A stretch of 64,000 nucleotides of DNA from positions 2,294,001-2,358,000 of the forward strand of contig CAUWAG010000003.1 in assembly GCA_963556695.1 (NCBI GenBank), read 5' to 3'. The DNA comes from Anthostomella pinea (lineage: Eukaryota > Ascomycota > Sordariomycetes > Xylariales > Xylariaceae). The translations under genes and the position numbers were made by a program. This document shows, in pieces, positions 46,947-57,879 of the stretch (the first letter of the stretch is position 1; each line of letters opens with the position of its first letter). The notes beneath the pieces were generated by a model that was given only the letters and a program-made list of their open reading frames with translations, searched no databases and was not told the DNA's origin.

Positions 46947-47657
46947 CTAGATCTTCTTACCACTGCTATCATACCCCTTCCGCAGGCTCTGGTAGTCCAA
47001 GGCCTCCATCGCCCAGATAGCCAATGCGCTCATCAGCAGCATCTCTTCGAGCACCGTATCCAAGCCCTCCGCGACATCAATCTCGCCGCCCTTCTTAAAG
47101 TTGAGCGCGCCGCCGCTGAATAGTCGCGCCACGACGCGGCCGTCGTTCCCGCCCTCAGCCCCGTCGTCAACAACGCACTCGTAAACCGTCTTCAGCGCCC
47201 CGTTCCTGTCCTTGCGCCAGCGGAACGCCGTTGCGGCCGCCGCCGTGTTGAACACATAGTCACTACGTCGCAGAAGGCTCTTCTCGCGGCGCAGCTCCTC
47301 CCACGCGATTTGGTCCGTCGCGGACCGGGCCTGCAGGGCCTCATAGTCGCCTCGGCCCAGCAGCATGTGGCGCGACATGGCGCGCATTTTGGCGAAGGCG
47401 ACCACCGGCGCTGTGCGGGTATCGGCGCCGCGGCGGAGTAGCAGCATCAGGGAAGTCAATTTCGACTGAACATAATACATCGCGGGACTGGATTTGGTGT
47501 GCAAGTGCAGCGTCACGTCGAGCCGCGATGCCGTGTAGTACATGAGGTACTTCTTGAAGCCAGCTGCTGCTGCTGGCTCGGCGATGTCATTTTCGTCGTC
47601 GATCGCCTGGTTGTCGCGGAACGGGTTGTCCGCCTCGGAAGGTGTAGGTCCAGCCAT
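46947..47657 (-). CDS. Single-exon fungal protein of unknown function, 236 aa
   Basis: ATG at 47657, stop at 46947, no intron. The N-terminus is acidic (NPFRDNQAIDDENDIAEP). The body alternates short beta-like stretches (KKYLMYYTASRLDVTLHLHT, YVFNTAAAATAFRWRKDRNG, KTVYECVVDDG, VVARLFSGG) and ends with a hydrophobic helix (EEMLLMSALAIWAMEAL) and a basic tail. The strand pattern resembles tubby-C/LURP-like folds seen in many fungal orphan proteins, but that is inference; no motif proves it. Codon use is GC-rich at third positions like the other intact genes, and no lesion is seen. Confidence 0.75.
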   Translation of the reverse strand: MAGPTPSEADNPFRDNQAIDDENDIAEPAAAAGFKKYLMYYTASRLDVTLHLHTKSSPAMYYVQSKLTSLMLLLRRGADTRTAPVVAFAKMRAMSRHMLLGRGDYEALQARSATDQIAWEELRREKSLLRRSDYVFNTAAAATAFRWRKDRNGALKTVYECVVDDGAEGGNDGRVVARLFSGGALNFKKGGEIDVAEGLDTVLEEMLLMSALAIWAMEALDYQSLRKGYDSSGKKI

Positions 47658-49265
47658 GAGGTGTGCTTATGCTCAGAGGCTTCGCACCTGGGGCTTCCAG
47701 CAATGGGCAGAGAGCAATGATCTTTAAAGTAGCAAGTCGTTATTTCAGTAGTGAACGAGAGGTGGGCGTGACAGCGGGCGTCATTCCATTGAGTTTGCCG
47801 TCAGGATGATCCCAGGTACTTATAGCAACTGGGACCAAGCGTTAGTCTCACAGAAGATGCGATACGCCGTATTCCTTAATAGAGGATCCCTGAGCGGGGG
47901 GGTGGTGGGAGCTTAGTCAGATTTTAGGCTGAGTCGAGGTTTAAGTTCACTCCAAGCGCTAGCGAAGAGGATCTCCCCCCTTTTCGGGAATGCTCTACAT
48001 ACGTACGCTACCTGCTTCTTGACTCGTTTGATCTGGAGAAGCCAGATCGCATGTCTATCGGGGGACTAATCAGACCAGAGCAACCCTTGAGAAATGTGGT
48101 TCTGCCAATATTCGGGAACACACAAAACCTTCGGTACGCAGACTTCTGAGGGGCGATCGTACCGCGAGCGGCACAGCGACAGCAGTGAACGAATCAATGC
48201 AAATCTGGGATGATGGATGGCCTCCCTCACGTCGGAATTGTGATGGACTGACACCCTACGACACTTCTAAGTTCTTACTCTCTCGCCCTCATTCATCAGC
48301 TGTCTGATCGTACAACGTCCCCAGCGCTCCGCCCTTCCACTCTCATCATAAGCTCAATGGAGACGATTTCAATCACCTGTTGCAGCGATGGCAGGATTGG
48401 CTCTGCATTTGTCCTTCTTTTCCAAAGTCAGACATCGCCAAATCTACCCTCACAACACCAACCTTCAACGTCCGAGCAAGGGCACAACATATAGCAGGCG
48501 CAGTATGACGTGCGAGCAGAATTCAGGAGTCTGTCACAGCCGGAAACCCAAACTTTGACGATGAGCCGACATTCACTTGCTTGGACGAGACACAGCCCCC
48601 ATATCAAACCAACAGTAAGAATTGATTGGCTTTTCTTAAGCAATTACCCAGCACTGCAATATATCCCTACCTTGCTAGTTGTTTATTAGTTGAGTACCTT
48701 GGAGGGTTAGATGAAAACCGCTGAAGGGCCGAGGCGGTGAAGGATCTGATGATACGGAAAGAGTCACTTCTCTGCGCCGCGCGCGCCTGCGCCGCAGGAG
48801 GTGAAGATCCAAATGCCGTGTCATGACCGGCCCGGCAGATTTCAAACACTCACAGTCAGGGGGACTTAAAACGCAAATATATTCCTACCAGTGAGTTAGC
48901 AAAAGAGTTGCTCACATGAAACGCATATTCTTGTCTTCATTCCGATTGGAATGTTCGTGCGAAGCACTCAAATGAGTGGTATTGGTCATTAGAGGAAGAT
49001 ACATGAATCCCACGATGCTTTGGTGTGGCACAGACGTGGCGTGGCAGCTCAGCAATTCCGTGCGACTGCTGACAGTTTGAGCGCATTTGGGGTAATGACA
49101 CTTCAGTGTTTTGACTTAGATTTCCTACTTGAGAGACAGCGATTTTCGAACGGGTATAAACCCCTGAATCCTGTGAGACCTTCGCGAGTGCATTGACAAC
49201 GACGGCGAGAACAATGACCACACCATTGATAATCCCCATTGGTATAAAGAGTTAAGTATATTTCC
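47658..49265. other. Intergenic stretch
   Basis: A 100-codon ORF at 49239-48937 (minus) starts with a signal-peptide-like segment (MGIINGVVIVLAVVVNALA) but begins only 27 bp after the kinase stop on the same strand and lacks other support. Nothing else recognised. Confidence 0.35.
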
Positions 49266-50606
49266 TTAGACAAGCACCCATCCTATTTCTATCGGATCGC
49301 TCGGCAACGTTGTGCTGGCGTCATATATCAGATTCTTGAGCACGTCCCGGATCGCCTCGTCAGTCTCCAGCGCCTGATTCGCGCCGTAAGAAGCCGCCCC
49401 CTTTCCCGCCCTCGCCAGGCTTTCAGTCAGGATCGCCGGCAGGCTAGGCCTCAAGTTCTGGTCCCGAGCCAGACACCGGGCCATCAGATCTCTAAAGTCT
49501 TCATCTAACGTCGGATAGTTGGCGCCTCCGCCCCCGGGCACGTCCAGTATCTCCGACGCGCCCGTCTCGTACCCTTTGTACGTAACGGGATTATTGGTTT
49601 CTATTAGCACTGTGCGGTGGGCGATGATATCGAGCATCATGTTGCTCATCTCTCGGATGTTCCAGCTTGTGCCGGGGGTTGCCCTCGTGTGGGTGTTGAC
49701 GTCGGTCTGGGCCGTTCCGAAGTCGATGAGTTTGAGGCCCGGTATGGGCCCGTGCTCCCCGAAGTCGTCGGTGAGTCCGATCATGATGTTCCCGCGGTGC
49801 AAGTCCCCGTGTTCGAGCGTGCCGGGGATCGCACCAGCCGTGATCTGCTCGAGCCGCGGGGTGGCGTTGATGCCGCGGTCTGGCGGGTACGCCATTGCTA
49901 TACAGGCTCGGACTACTGCTTGTGTGTTTCTGGTGTGAGAATCTGACACCATGACGAGGACCAACGCATCTGTGAAGAACCTGAGATGGGAATAGGTATT
50001 CACTCACAGCAGACCCAGAAGCTCCACAGGATGCGGTTGGGAAGAACCGTCTTGGCTCGACACATCCGCTTGTACATGCCGGCCAAACTCCCATTTTCCA
50101 GGTATTCCAATGCCAGCACCGGTCCCTCGATGCCGATCAGGAACCTGCTCCGGGTGCGAAATAGCTGTGCCAGACCGCGTCTCGTATTTGTCATGTTTCC
50201 GCCGGTGACGTTCCGCGTGCCGAGGACGCGGGCGATGTGGGCGGCGCCGCCCAGTCTCTGCGGCAAAGGAAGTTAGAACTGAGTTACATCCAGCTTTTTT
50301 TGCCTAATTGCTTTCTGCCGTGCGTCCCCCATATGATCCTCGGAATATGCATACCGTCATCCAGGTGATCTCCCTCCGCAGGTCACTCTCGCTTTCCTTC
50401 GAGAGCGCGCGCTTCACGGCGAGCCTCCGCGTTTTGCCATTTGCCAATTTCTCCACGACGCGAAAGGTTAGGCCGTACGCGCCACGGCCGATGATCTCCT
50501 CGAAGGCGAAGTCGGGGAGCGCGTTGAAGTGGTTGCGTATCTCGTTCACTTGTTTCTTGTTTGGCGCACCAAGAAACAGGTCGGCGCCGACTCGCAAGGT
50601 CGCCAT
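49266..50606 (-). CDS. Protein kinase-like protein, divergent
   Basis: Exons 50606-50355, 50257-50008 and 49915-49266 give 383 aa. Glycine loop IGRGAYGLTFRV (about residues 39-50), a candidate ATP-binding Lys in LAVKRAL and hinge-like GPVLALEYLENGSLAGMY are present. The catalytic loop is EHGDLHRGNIM, with HGD in place of HRD, and the metal-binding motif is LIDFGTAQ. The usual APE motif after the activation segment is not recognisable, and the C-lobe helices end with CLARDQNLRPSLPAIL (the conserved Arg of subdomain XI). Such divergent kinases form lineage-specific families in ascomycetes. Activity is plausible because Lys, Asp and DFG remain; substrate unknown. Confidence 0.82.
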
Positions 50607-51021
50607 GTTGGACTTGTGGTCGCTTGCTTGGCTTATATTATCGTAGTAACAGGTTTACAGGCCCTAGCTGCGGTATGAAGATTATAGGTACAGTCGTCCT
50701 CCTCAACGTGCTTTGTACGCTTTCCAACAAAGAACTAGCACACTCCCGCTGTCCATTTCCGGACACCACGAGGTAGCATTTTTCGGATACACAACGAGAG
50801 ACAAAGCGCGATCGTAATCAATGTACCTGTGACAGTTGACAAATATCGTTGCGCTATGAGATCTATACGTGGTATCTCCATATTGACGGAAAGGATAACA
50901 TGAAGAAATGAAAACATCTCAGATTCAAGCCCAACAACCAGTGTTAGAGATAATTACCCGGGTGTTTCCGTAAAAGTGGGACCGGGTAGAGAGTTGGGCA
51001 GCTGTGGGACACAGAGTACCA
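50607..51021. other. Intergenic stretch
   Basis: Promoter side of the kinase-like gene; nothing else seen before the telomere-type repeat. Confidence 0.4.
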
Positions 51022-51045
51022 GGGTTAGGGTTAGGTTAGGGTTAA
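51022..51045 (+). repeat. Interstitial telomere-type repeat (TTAGGG)
   Basis: Four head-to-tail units, GGGTTA, GGGTTA, GGTTA and GGGTTA, with one unit short by one G. TTAGGG is the telomere repeat of filamentous ascomycetes. The tract is embedded in unique DNA with genes on both sides, so it is internal, not a chromosome end. Confidence 0.75.
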
Positions 51046-51164
51046 CTTCAGATGCTTGCTAAACAACTACATGCCTCGGGTGTGTAGTCGTATTAAACAT
51101 CTGCTTAATGCGTACTAATTATAGATTCGCTTGCTAGAAACATCGCGTAACGAGGAATCCCATC

Positions 51165-51996
51165 ATGGCAGAGCTCACCGCGGACCCGGCTCCGCTAAGC
51201 CCCGAGCAGCGCGTGGAACAAGCCGCTCGCGCCTTCGAGCAGAAACAACAGCGCATCAGTACCTACCCAATAGCTCAAAGCACAAGTGTGCGCATGCGAG
51301 GAGTTAATGAGCGGCGAAGCAGCAAATCGTGACGAGTAGCCAGGAAGCTAAAGCGCACCTCGTGGATCGCCCTCGCCAGCAAGCATCATATCGTGGCGCC
51401 TCGCGACGTGCGCTTTAGAGACATTGGCAAACGTGACCGCGGCAAGCGCCTGCTCACACCCGCAGCCCGAAAGGAGCGCCAGGCGTCCTAGCCCAGGTAC
51501 GCGACAGCATCAACCAGGCTAACGATCCCATGCCTCGGATACCGCGCGATCGCGCTGCCGGTCTTGTACGGCGTCCTGCTCAGCATCACCGACGGGCTGC
51601 GCGACACAGACTTGAGGGCCGCCGGGATCTGCGGCGTGGACGGGGTGCCGGGGCCCGGGGACGTGTTCACTGCAAATACGGTATCCCGGCTGGCAGCATA
51701 AGACCCCAAGCCGCTGCCCAGAGACAACGACCTCTGGCGGCTAGGCTGGGAGCTCAGCACGGGGCTCATACTTGGGAGCAGTCCGCAGCGGCACCATGAC
51801 AACTTCCTCGTGTATTACCGCTCACACGGCGAAACGACATCCCGCGGCGTTCGGTAGAGCATAGAAGTCATCACGGACGAGAAGAAGCCGTGGCGGTGGA
51901 GAGTGTTCTACAAGGAGCCGGAGCGGTCCTGGCGCTCCTTCTTCTGGCCGATAGTCTTTGACCGGGCGGCGTGTATCCGGATGGGAAGGGGGAGAT
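51165..51996 (+). pseudogene. Degraded coding sequence next to the telomere-type repeat
   Basis: From ATG 51165 a short frame reads MAELTADPAPLSPEQRVEQA and then a Gln-rich helix, with a stop at about 51329. From about 51340 open segments continue with protein-like, Arg-rich composition. The frame from 51492 is GYRAIALPVLYGVLLSITDG, interrupted by TAA near 51700 and TAG near 51857, after which DEKKPWRWRVFYKEPERSW is still readable. Codon-like GC-rich composition through the stops points to a decayed gene or two fused remnants. No family recognised. It may be subtelomere-type sequence given its neighbour. Confidence 0.5.
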
Positions 51997-53050
51997 GAGA
52001 AAGGGGGTCCCCGTGGCGTATCCGGAGGGCAGCGGCTGATGATAGAAGCGCAGGTAGTGCTCATCAAGGAACCCAATTCGGGCTTCACTGTGCAACAGCA
52101 CAGACAGGGTGGGACACGTTGGTCTCGGCATAAGCCCATGGCGCACGCGAGCTTCCCGGTCGGCTATGGTAATGCGCAAGACATCATCCTTGAATGGCTT
52201 AACATCCGAAGAATCCTCATCGACGAATCTGCGGCATCCACGAAAGCCCCAAGAGTACCAGCTCGTGGCGGGCCGCGGCTGATTCCGTCATGAGCTTTCA
52301 GTAATAAGCGGGTCGCTTTTGGATGCTTCTAAATACGTACTACTCCACGGGGAACACTCATCAAAACCGGGTCATGTGAGGTGTCGGTCTCCTAAAGGGG
52401 AATCTCGGAGGGTGTTGCGGCGGCTTCATGCCTTCCGGATCAGGGGCCCTTGCCGGGAGCCCGAGTCTATGGCAAGTCTCCCATCTCCATGCGTCCGGAC
52501 ATTCTCCAAATCTCCAAATCTTGAAGACCCGACGAACGCATGGTAATCCATTCCACCATACGAGTCACCCTGCAATCTTGGACGCGGGCTCACGAGTCCC
52601 GCTCGTGATACCGATGCGGAGAATCGTGGGGTACGCGTCGATCTTGGGTTGCCATCATCTTCAGGCCAAACCGAATGGAGTTCAAACACCCGGCTCATGC
52701 CCCTGAAATTGATTGGAGACCGGGGAGCCTATCGATGGAGAATGGAGATTGGATTGGGGCTTTTCCCCAAGGCCCAATCTGCTCGAAACGTATGCATGGA
52801 GCATCAACATCCGTACTATGATCTATCCATCTGAGCGCGACGGCCGCCCGGAGAGTCCATGATGGAGCTGAGAGGATCTTGGGACCCATCCCGGTCGAGC
52901 GCTGCATGTGCCTGCTGGCATCCCATATCCATCTGACGTTGATACGGACCAAGGTCAGGATACAAATAGGGAGCGTGAGCTCCGCCGGCCTTTCTTGGTT
53001 CGCGCTTGTCACTTGCTGTTTACAAGGGAAGCACAGCTATCGCAGCCAAG
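51997..53050. other. Intergenic and promoter region of the mannanase gene
   Basis: Only short overlapping ORFs. A TACAAATAG stretch at about 52961 may serve as a weak TATA element for the gene at 53051. Confidence 0.4.
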
Positions 53051-54620
53051 ATGAAGACCCTCACGGCAAGCCTCCTTTCCCTCGCCGGTGTCGCTTCCGC
53101 CGAGGTAGCACTCTGGGGCCAATGTGGCGGCACGAGCTACACAGGAGAGACGACCTGCGTCTCGGGCTCAACGTGCCAGGTCTCTAACCAGTATTACTCG
53201 CAATGCGTGCCGGGTACGAGCAAATCCCAGAATGAACTGCGAAACACCAGAAGCAGGGGGGAAGGAAGAAGACAAGCAAAGTCAGAGGCTGACACAGCGC
53301 CAGGTACGGCCACGACCCTTATCACCACCAGCACCGCGTCTCCCGCCACCACCACGGTGCTAACCAGCACGTCCACGCCCATACCAACCAACACCCCGGG
53401 GGCGGCTGGAGACAATCCCTCGGCCGCCAGCTCGCTCTTCACTATCGACGGCGTGACAAAGTACTTCGCCGGCACCAACGCGTATTGGATCGGCTTTCTG
53501 ACCAACAACGCGGACGTGGACACTGCGCTGGACGATCTCGTCGACGCGGGTCTGAAGATTCTTCGTGTCTGGGGCTTCAACGACGTCACATCCAACCCCG
53601 GGTCCAGCACCGTCTACTACCAACTGCTGTCCTCAAGTGGCTCGACGATCAACACGGGCGCCAACGGGCTGCAGCGCCTCGACTACGTGGTCCAGGCCGC
53701 CGAGGCCCGCGACATCAAGCTGATTGTCAATTTCGTGAACAACTGGAGTGACTATGGTGGCATGCCTGCGGTAAGTACTCATATCTCCCGGAGCAGAGAA
53801 AAGCCTCTCCGAGAAACCAGCCCTCTCGGCCGTTTGCTGTTTGCTGTTTGCTGGTGATAGTCTTGGGGACTGACATCCCTTCTCATAGTACGTAACCGCC
53901 TTCGGCGGCACCAAGGAAGGCTGGTACACCAACACAGCCGCACAAACACAGTACAAGGCCTACATCAAAGCCGTGGTCGCGCGATACGCCGACTCGTCCG
54001 CCATCTTCGCGTGGGAGCTGGCCAACGAGCCGCGCTGCAACGGCTGCGCCACGAGCGTCGTCACCAACTGGGCGACCACGACCTCGGCCTACATCAAGAG
54101 CCTCGACCCGAACCACCTGGTCACGATGGGCGACGAGGGGTTCGGGCTCCCTGGCGACGGCAGCTACCCGTACACGTACGGGGAGGGCATGGACTTCGTC
54201 GCCAACTTGAAGATTCCAGATCTTGACTTCGGGACTTTCCACCTCTACCCGGACTCCTGGGGCACGACGAACGATTGGGGTAATGCGTGGATCACATCGC
54301 ATGGCGCGGCGTGCGCGGCGGCTGGGAAGCCTTGCTTGTTCGAGGAGTGTGAGTTGCGATAAATCCCTCATCTGGTGGAAGGTGTTGAAGTGTGAAAATT
54401 GCTAACGGGTATGTTAGATGGTACAACATCAGATCATTGCAGCATCGAGAGTCCATGGCAAGCCACTGCCCTCTCTGCGAACGGCATATCGGCTGATCTG
54501 TTTTGGCAGCTGGGCACTACGCTCAGCACTGGGCAGACTTCCAACGATGGCAATACCCTCTACGTTGGCACTTCAGACTGGACTTGTCTGGTTACTAACC
54601 ATGTAGCTGCTATTGGATAG
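53051..54620 (+). CDS. man5: Secreted endo-beta-1,4-mannanase, GH5 with N-terminal CBM1
   Basis: Exons 53051-53213, 53298-53770, 53889-54348 and 54418-54620 give 432 aa. A signal peptide ([17 protein letters not shown]) is followed by a cellulose-binding CBM1 ([19 protein letters not shown]) and a Thr/Ser/Pro linker. The GH5 subfamily-7-like catalytic domain includes [41 protein letters not shown] with the acid/base Glu and [11 protein letters not shown]. The nucleophile Glu lies in LFEEYG across the last intron. It hydrolyses mannan and glucomannan of plant walls outside the cell. No defects. The first intron interrupts the end of the CBM1, a common position. Confidence 0.92.
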
Positions 54621-55621
54621 GTTGCGGGCTCAGGTATGGCCCTGGATGTTCGGATCCGGGCTGCTGGGGGGTCCAAACGGATACTGAAGCAGATTGAAAT
54701 GAACATACGGGAAGGCTCCCTGTACGTCCATGGTGTTACATTGTTGGATCACTGAATCAAAAATCTTGCTCAAACCGTTCCTCGTTTCAAACATACACCA
54801 GGATCGAGCCAGCCCGCCTCCTATGCACGGAGAAGCCGGGCATAGGGCGTCGCTTAGGCAAGCACTCGGTGGCCTAATCGATTAGCACTATGCGCACCAG
54901 TAGTAGCTGACAAAAAATTCGTGGCATTTCCGAGGTGGTAATCCACAACCTCGCACTGATGGTCTGTGTATAATAATAGACACGAAAATCGCATGCTACC
55001 ATCTTGGCTATCACCCTCCGCCCCCAAACCCGACGCTCACATCAGCGAGCGCACCACCAATACGCCAGAGCCTTACCAGTGGTGCAGGCTTATCAACATG
55101 CAGAGATACCCCACGTATAAGCAGGAACTCTGCAGCATGCCTCCAACCACCTTATAGGCTATAGCCATGTACGATTCGCGCGGCTGGACCTCTTGAACCT
55201 GTTTCTGGGTCCGATCTGCATGTCTTCCTCAGCTTGGCGCATCGAGCTTGGCGCCTCGCTGTCCTGTCAATGGATGGACTGGCCTGCAGTTGGAAGCTGC
55301 TCGTGACAGGATGCCAATCGGCCCTGGGTTCTGCACGCCGCTTCGGCTCAGTCCTCCTTGTGGTGGGTACCGATAGGCATTTGTTCTCGGGAAGAGGGTA
55401 GATACGAACGAGCACGATGTGGAAGACTGGAGAACATGCGGCTCGCAGCTTGTTGGTGCGCGCATAGCTGGCTTTCGTAGTCTTGGAGGTCAGTCAGGCT
55501 GTTTAAATGTCTTTGTAGGCTCGACTCAGCCTCTCGATCGAGGGTGAGATATGCAGCCGTATTGTTCATACTTACCCTTGTCGACCTGGTTGTCTCAAAT
55601 TGAAACATACTCGATACAATC
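54621..55621. other. Intergenic stretch
   Basis: No supported gene or repeat. Confidence 0.4.
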
Positions 55622-57879
55622 ATGGCGTACTCTCAATTTCAACAAAGCTTCGAACCTAACCACCGGTATTCATGGTCTAGAGAGAGTGATAGCGTCTCCA
55701 GCCTCTCATATAATCGGCAAGAACATGTCGTCTCGCCCGAGTTGTTCTCGTCCAACGGGGTTCAGAGACATTATTCGAATATCGAACTCCACGAAGTCGA
55801 TCATTTCTGACCGGCACCAGACGGCGTTCCATCAGAACCAGCACACAAGCGCGAGCTTAGCGGGAGTACAGTCTCGGTAGAGATGCCGATAGGGGGGTCC
55901 ATCCTCTCATCTCAAGCCCCAACGACGATAAAGTATGCATCGTCTCCTCCCAGCGTGGCCCGCTCTTGGATGTTCGAGATAGCGACGATGCTCGTTGCGT
56001 CCGGTGCTATAGCATCGATTATGGGAGTGCTGGCCCGGTTCAACGGCCGCGCTTTGCCTGAATGGCCTTACGACACCATTACGCTCAATACCATCATTGC
56101 ACTGCTAGCCACCCTCAACGACTGCCACTATGAACGTATCGCTGCAGAATGGGCTGAGCCAGCTGAAATGGATCCGCTTCAAGCACTCGAGGGCGCCTCT
56201 GATGGACATGGAGAGGTTTGACGACGCAAGTCGGGGCACTTTGGGTGCTTTGAAACTGTTGATATTCGGCCGGGGAGGGTGAGTGGCCCGTCGTTCATGG
56301 TACTTTTGACCGGTGCCTGACTCTAGCATACTTAGCTTTGTTAGATCTTTCGGAGTAGTCATAGCTCTCGGTGCACTCTTACTGGGACCACTCGCCCAGC
56401 AAGTTGTCAAGTACGAAAGTAAGGCCGTGGAGAGCCTCGAGGGCGCCAGCGTCAACCGGGCGCTGAACTACACCGGAGCGCTACCAGGGACCACATCTCC
56501 AAGCCAGTTGCCAATTTCCACTTCATAGAAGCCACCGTATAAGACTGACTGTCATCTAGCCGGTTTCGTGCCAATCCTACCCCTGAAGTCCGCCGTATAC
56601 AACGGACTGTTCGCTGAGAACGGCCGGCCTGGCGCCTCGCTCGCCTTCGAGTGCCAGACTGGCAACTGCACTTGGGACCATTATGAGACTCTCGGCGTCT
56701 GCTCCGAGGGCATTGACTTGACCCCCTTCATCGACCAGTATTGCGCGTCAAACGCAACGTTCGGCGATTGCGGCTGGCAAGTGCCGCAAGGCGCAAAACT
56801 CAACAACAGTCTGGAAGTGTTCAGCATGACGTCGCAGGTTCCCGCGGCGCACGGTGACCTGCCGCATTCAATGATCATGAAGCTCATTTTCATGGGCACC
56901 GAAGCGTACGATGGTCTCGCGGGCGAAATCAAGCCCTGGGCGAAGCAGTGCTCCCTTTCGGCCTGCGTACAGACGCTGGAGACGACAGTCTCGAACGGCG
57001 TCATGAGCGAGACGGTGGTCCACTCAGATGTCAACCAGACCATCCTCGACAACACCGACCTCGACGACGGCCACGACCATAACGTTTACAGTATTGGTTC
57101 TGATGGCTCCGCCTACATGGTGAGCCTCGACGCCATGCTCAGCATGCGCGGGTGATTCTCCACGCTCTTCGCGACCGGCTCCGCGACGCGCAGCCCGGCC
57201 GCCTTCAACCGCACCGTGACGGATAGCACGGTCGTCGTGAACCTGACCGTTGGCATCTCGAGCGGCAAGACCTTCTTCGACCCTGACGTCGTGACGGTAT
57301 GTACATTTTGGAGTCTCTTGTTTCCCCATATGGCCATGCCCTGAGCGCGAATTTCCTCTCCTAGCCTGTGTCAAGAGCGTTTGCTCCCGAGACACGCATT
57401 ACGACTCCATTTTTCCCCGGCAAAATACCTAAATGAAGCAATTACTGACTCAAATTTGCGAGGAGGCGTTCTACTGGAACTACTACGAGTACGCCGACGG
57501 GCTCTACATGCTGATGCGCGACACGGCGACGTCGATGACGGTCGCGTTCCGCGGCTTCGGGGCGGATGCCGAGCCCGTCGCCGGCAGGGCGCTGTCGGAT
57601 GAGCTGCATGTCAGTGTGCGTTGGGCCTTTGCCGTGTTTCCTGTCGTGCTTGTGTTTGGCACGGCGCTGTTTCTGGTGGCGGCGATTTATCACACCGAGA
57701 AGACGGGCACGCAGGTCTGGAAGAGTAGTGCTCTTGCTGTGCTGTTCCATGGCCTTGATGATGATACCAAAGCCCAGTTTGGGCACGTGTCGAATTTGGA
57801 GGAGCAGATGAGCGTTGCGAAAGACGTGAAGGTGCAGCTTGGTGAGTCGGATGATGGAGGGAGTCTCCTGAGGACCTGA
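55622..57879 (+). pseudogene. DUF3176 membrane protein, inactivated
   Basis: The gene model follows the DUF3176 layout. A disordered N-terminus from ATG 55622 leads to MFEIATMLVASGAIASIMGVL and ALPEWPYDTITLNTIIALLATL, then LSQLKWIRFKHSRAPLMDM. A glycosylated extracellular part (LNYTGALPG, CQTGNCTWDHYETLGVCSEG) is followed by a C-terminal EAFYWNYYEYADGLYM and final helix. Lesions: TGA at 55808-55810, a one-base shift near 56115, TAG at 56526-56528 and TGA at 57153-57155. Introns at 56279-56335 and 57297-57462 are still intact. Family function is unknown. Four lesions cannot be explained by splicing. Confidence 0.8.

Noticed and set aside
48937..49239. 100-codon ORF with a signal-peptide-like start
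   Set aside because: Begins 27 bp after the stop of the kinase-like gene on the same strand, leaving no promoter; probably 3' flank.
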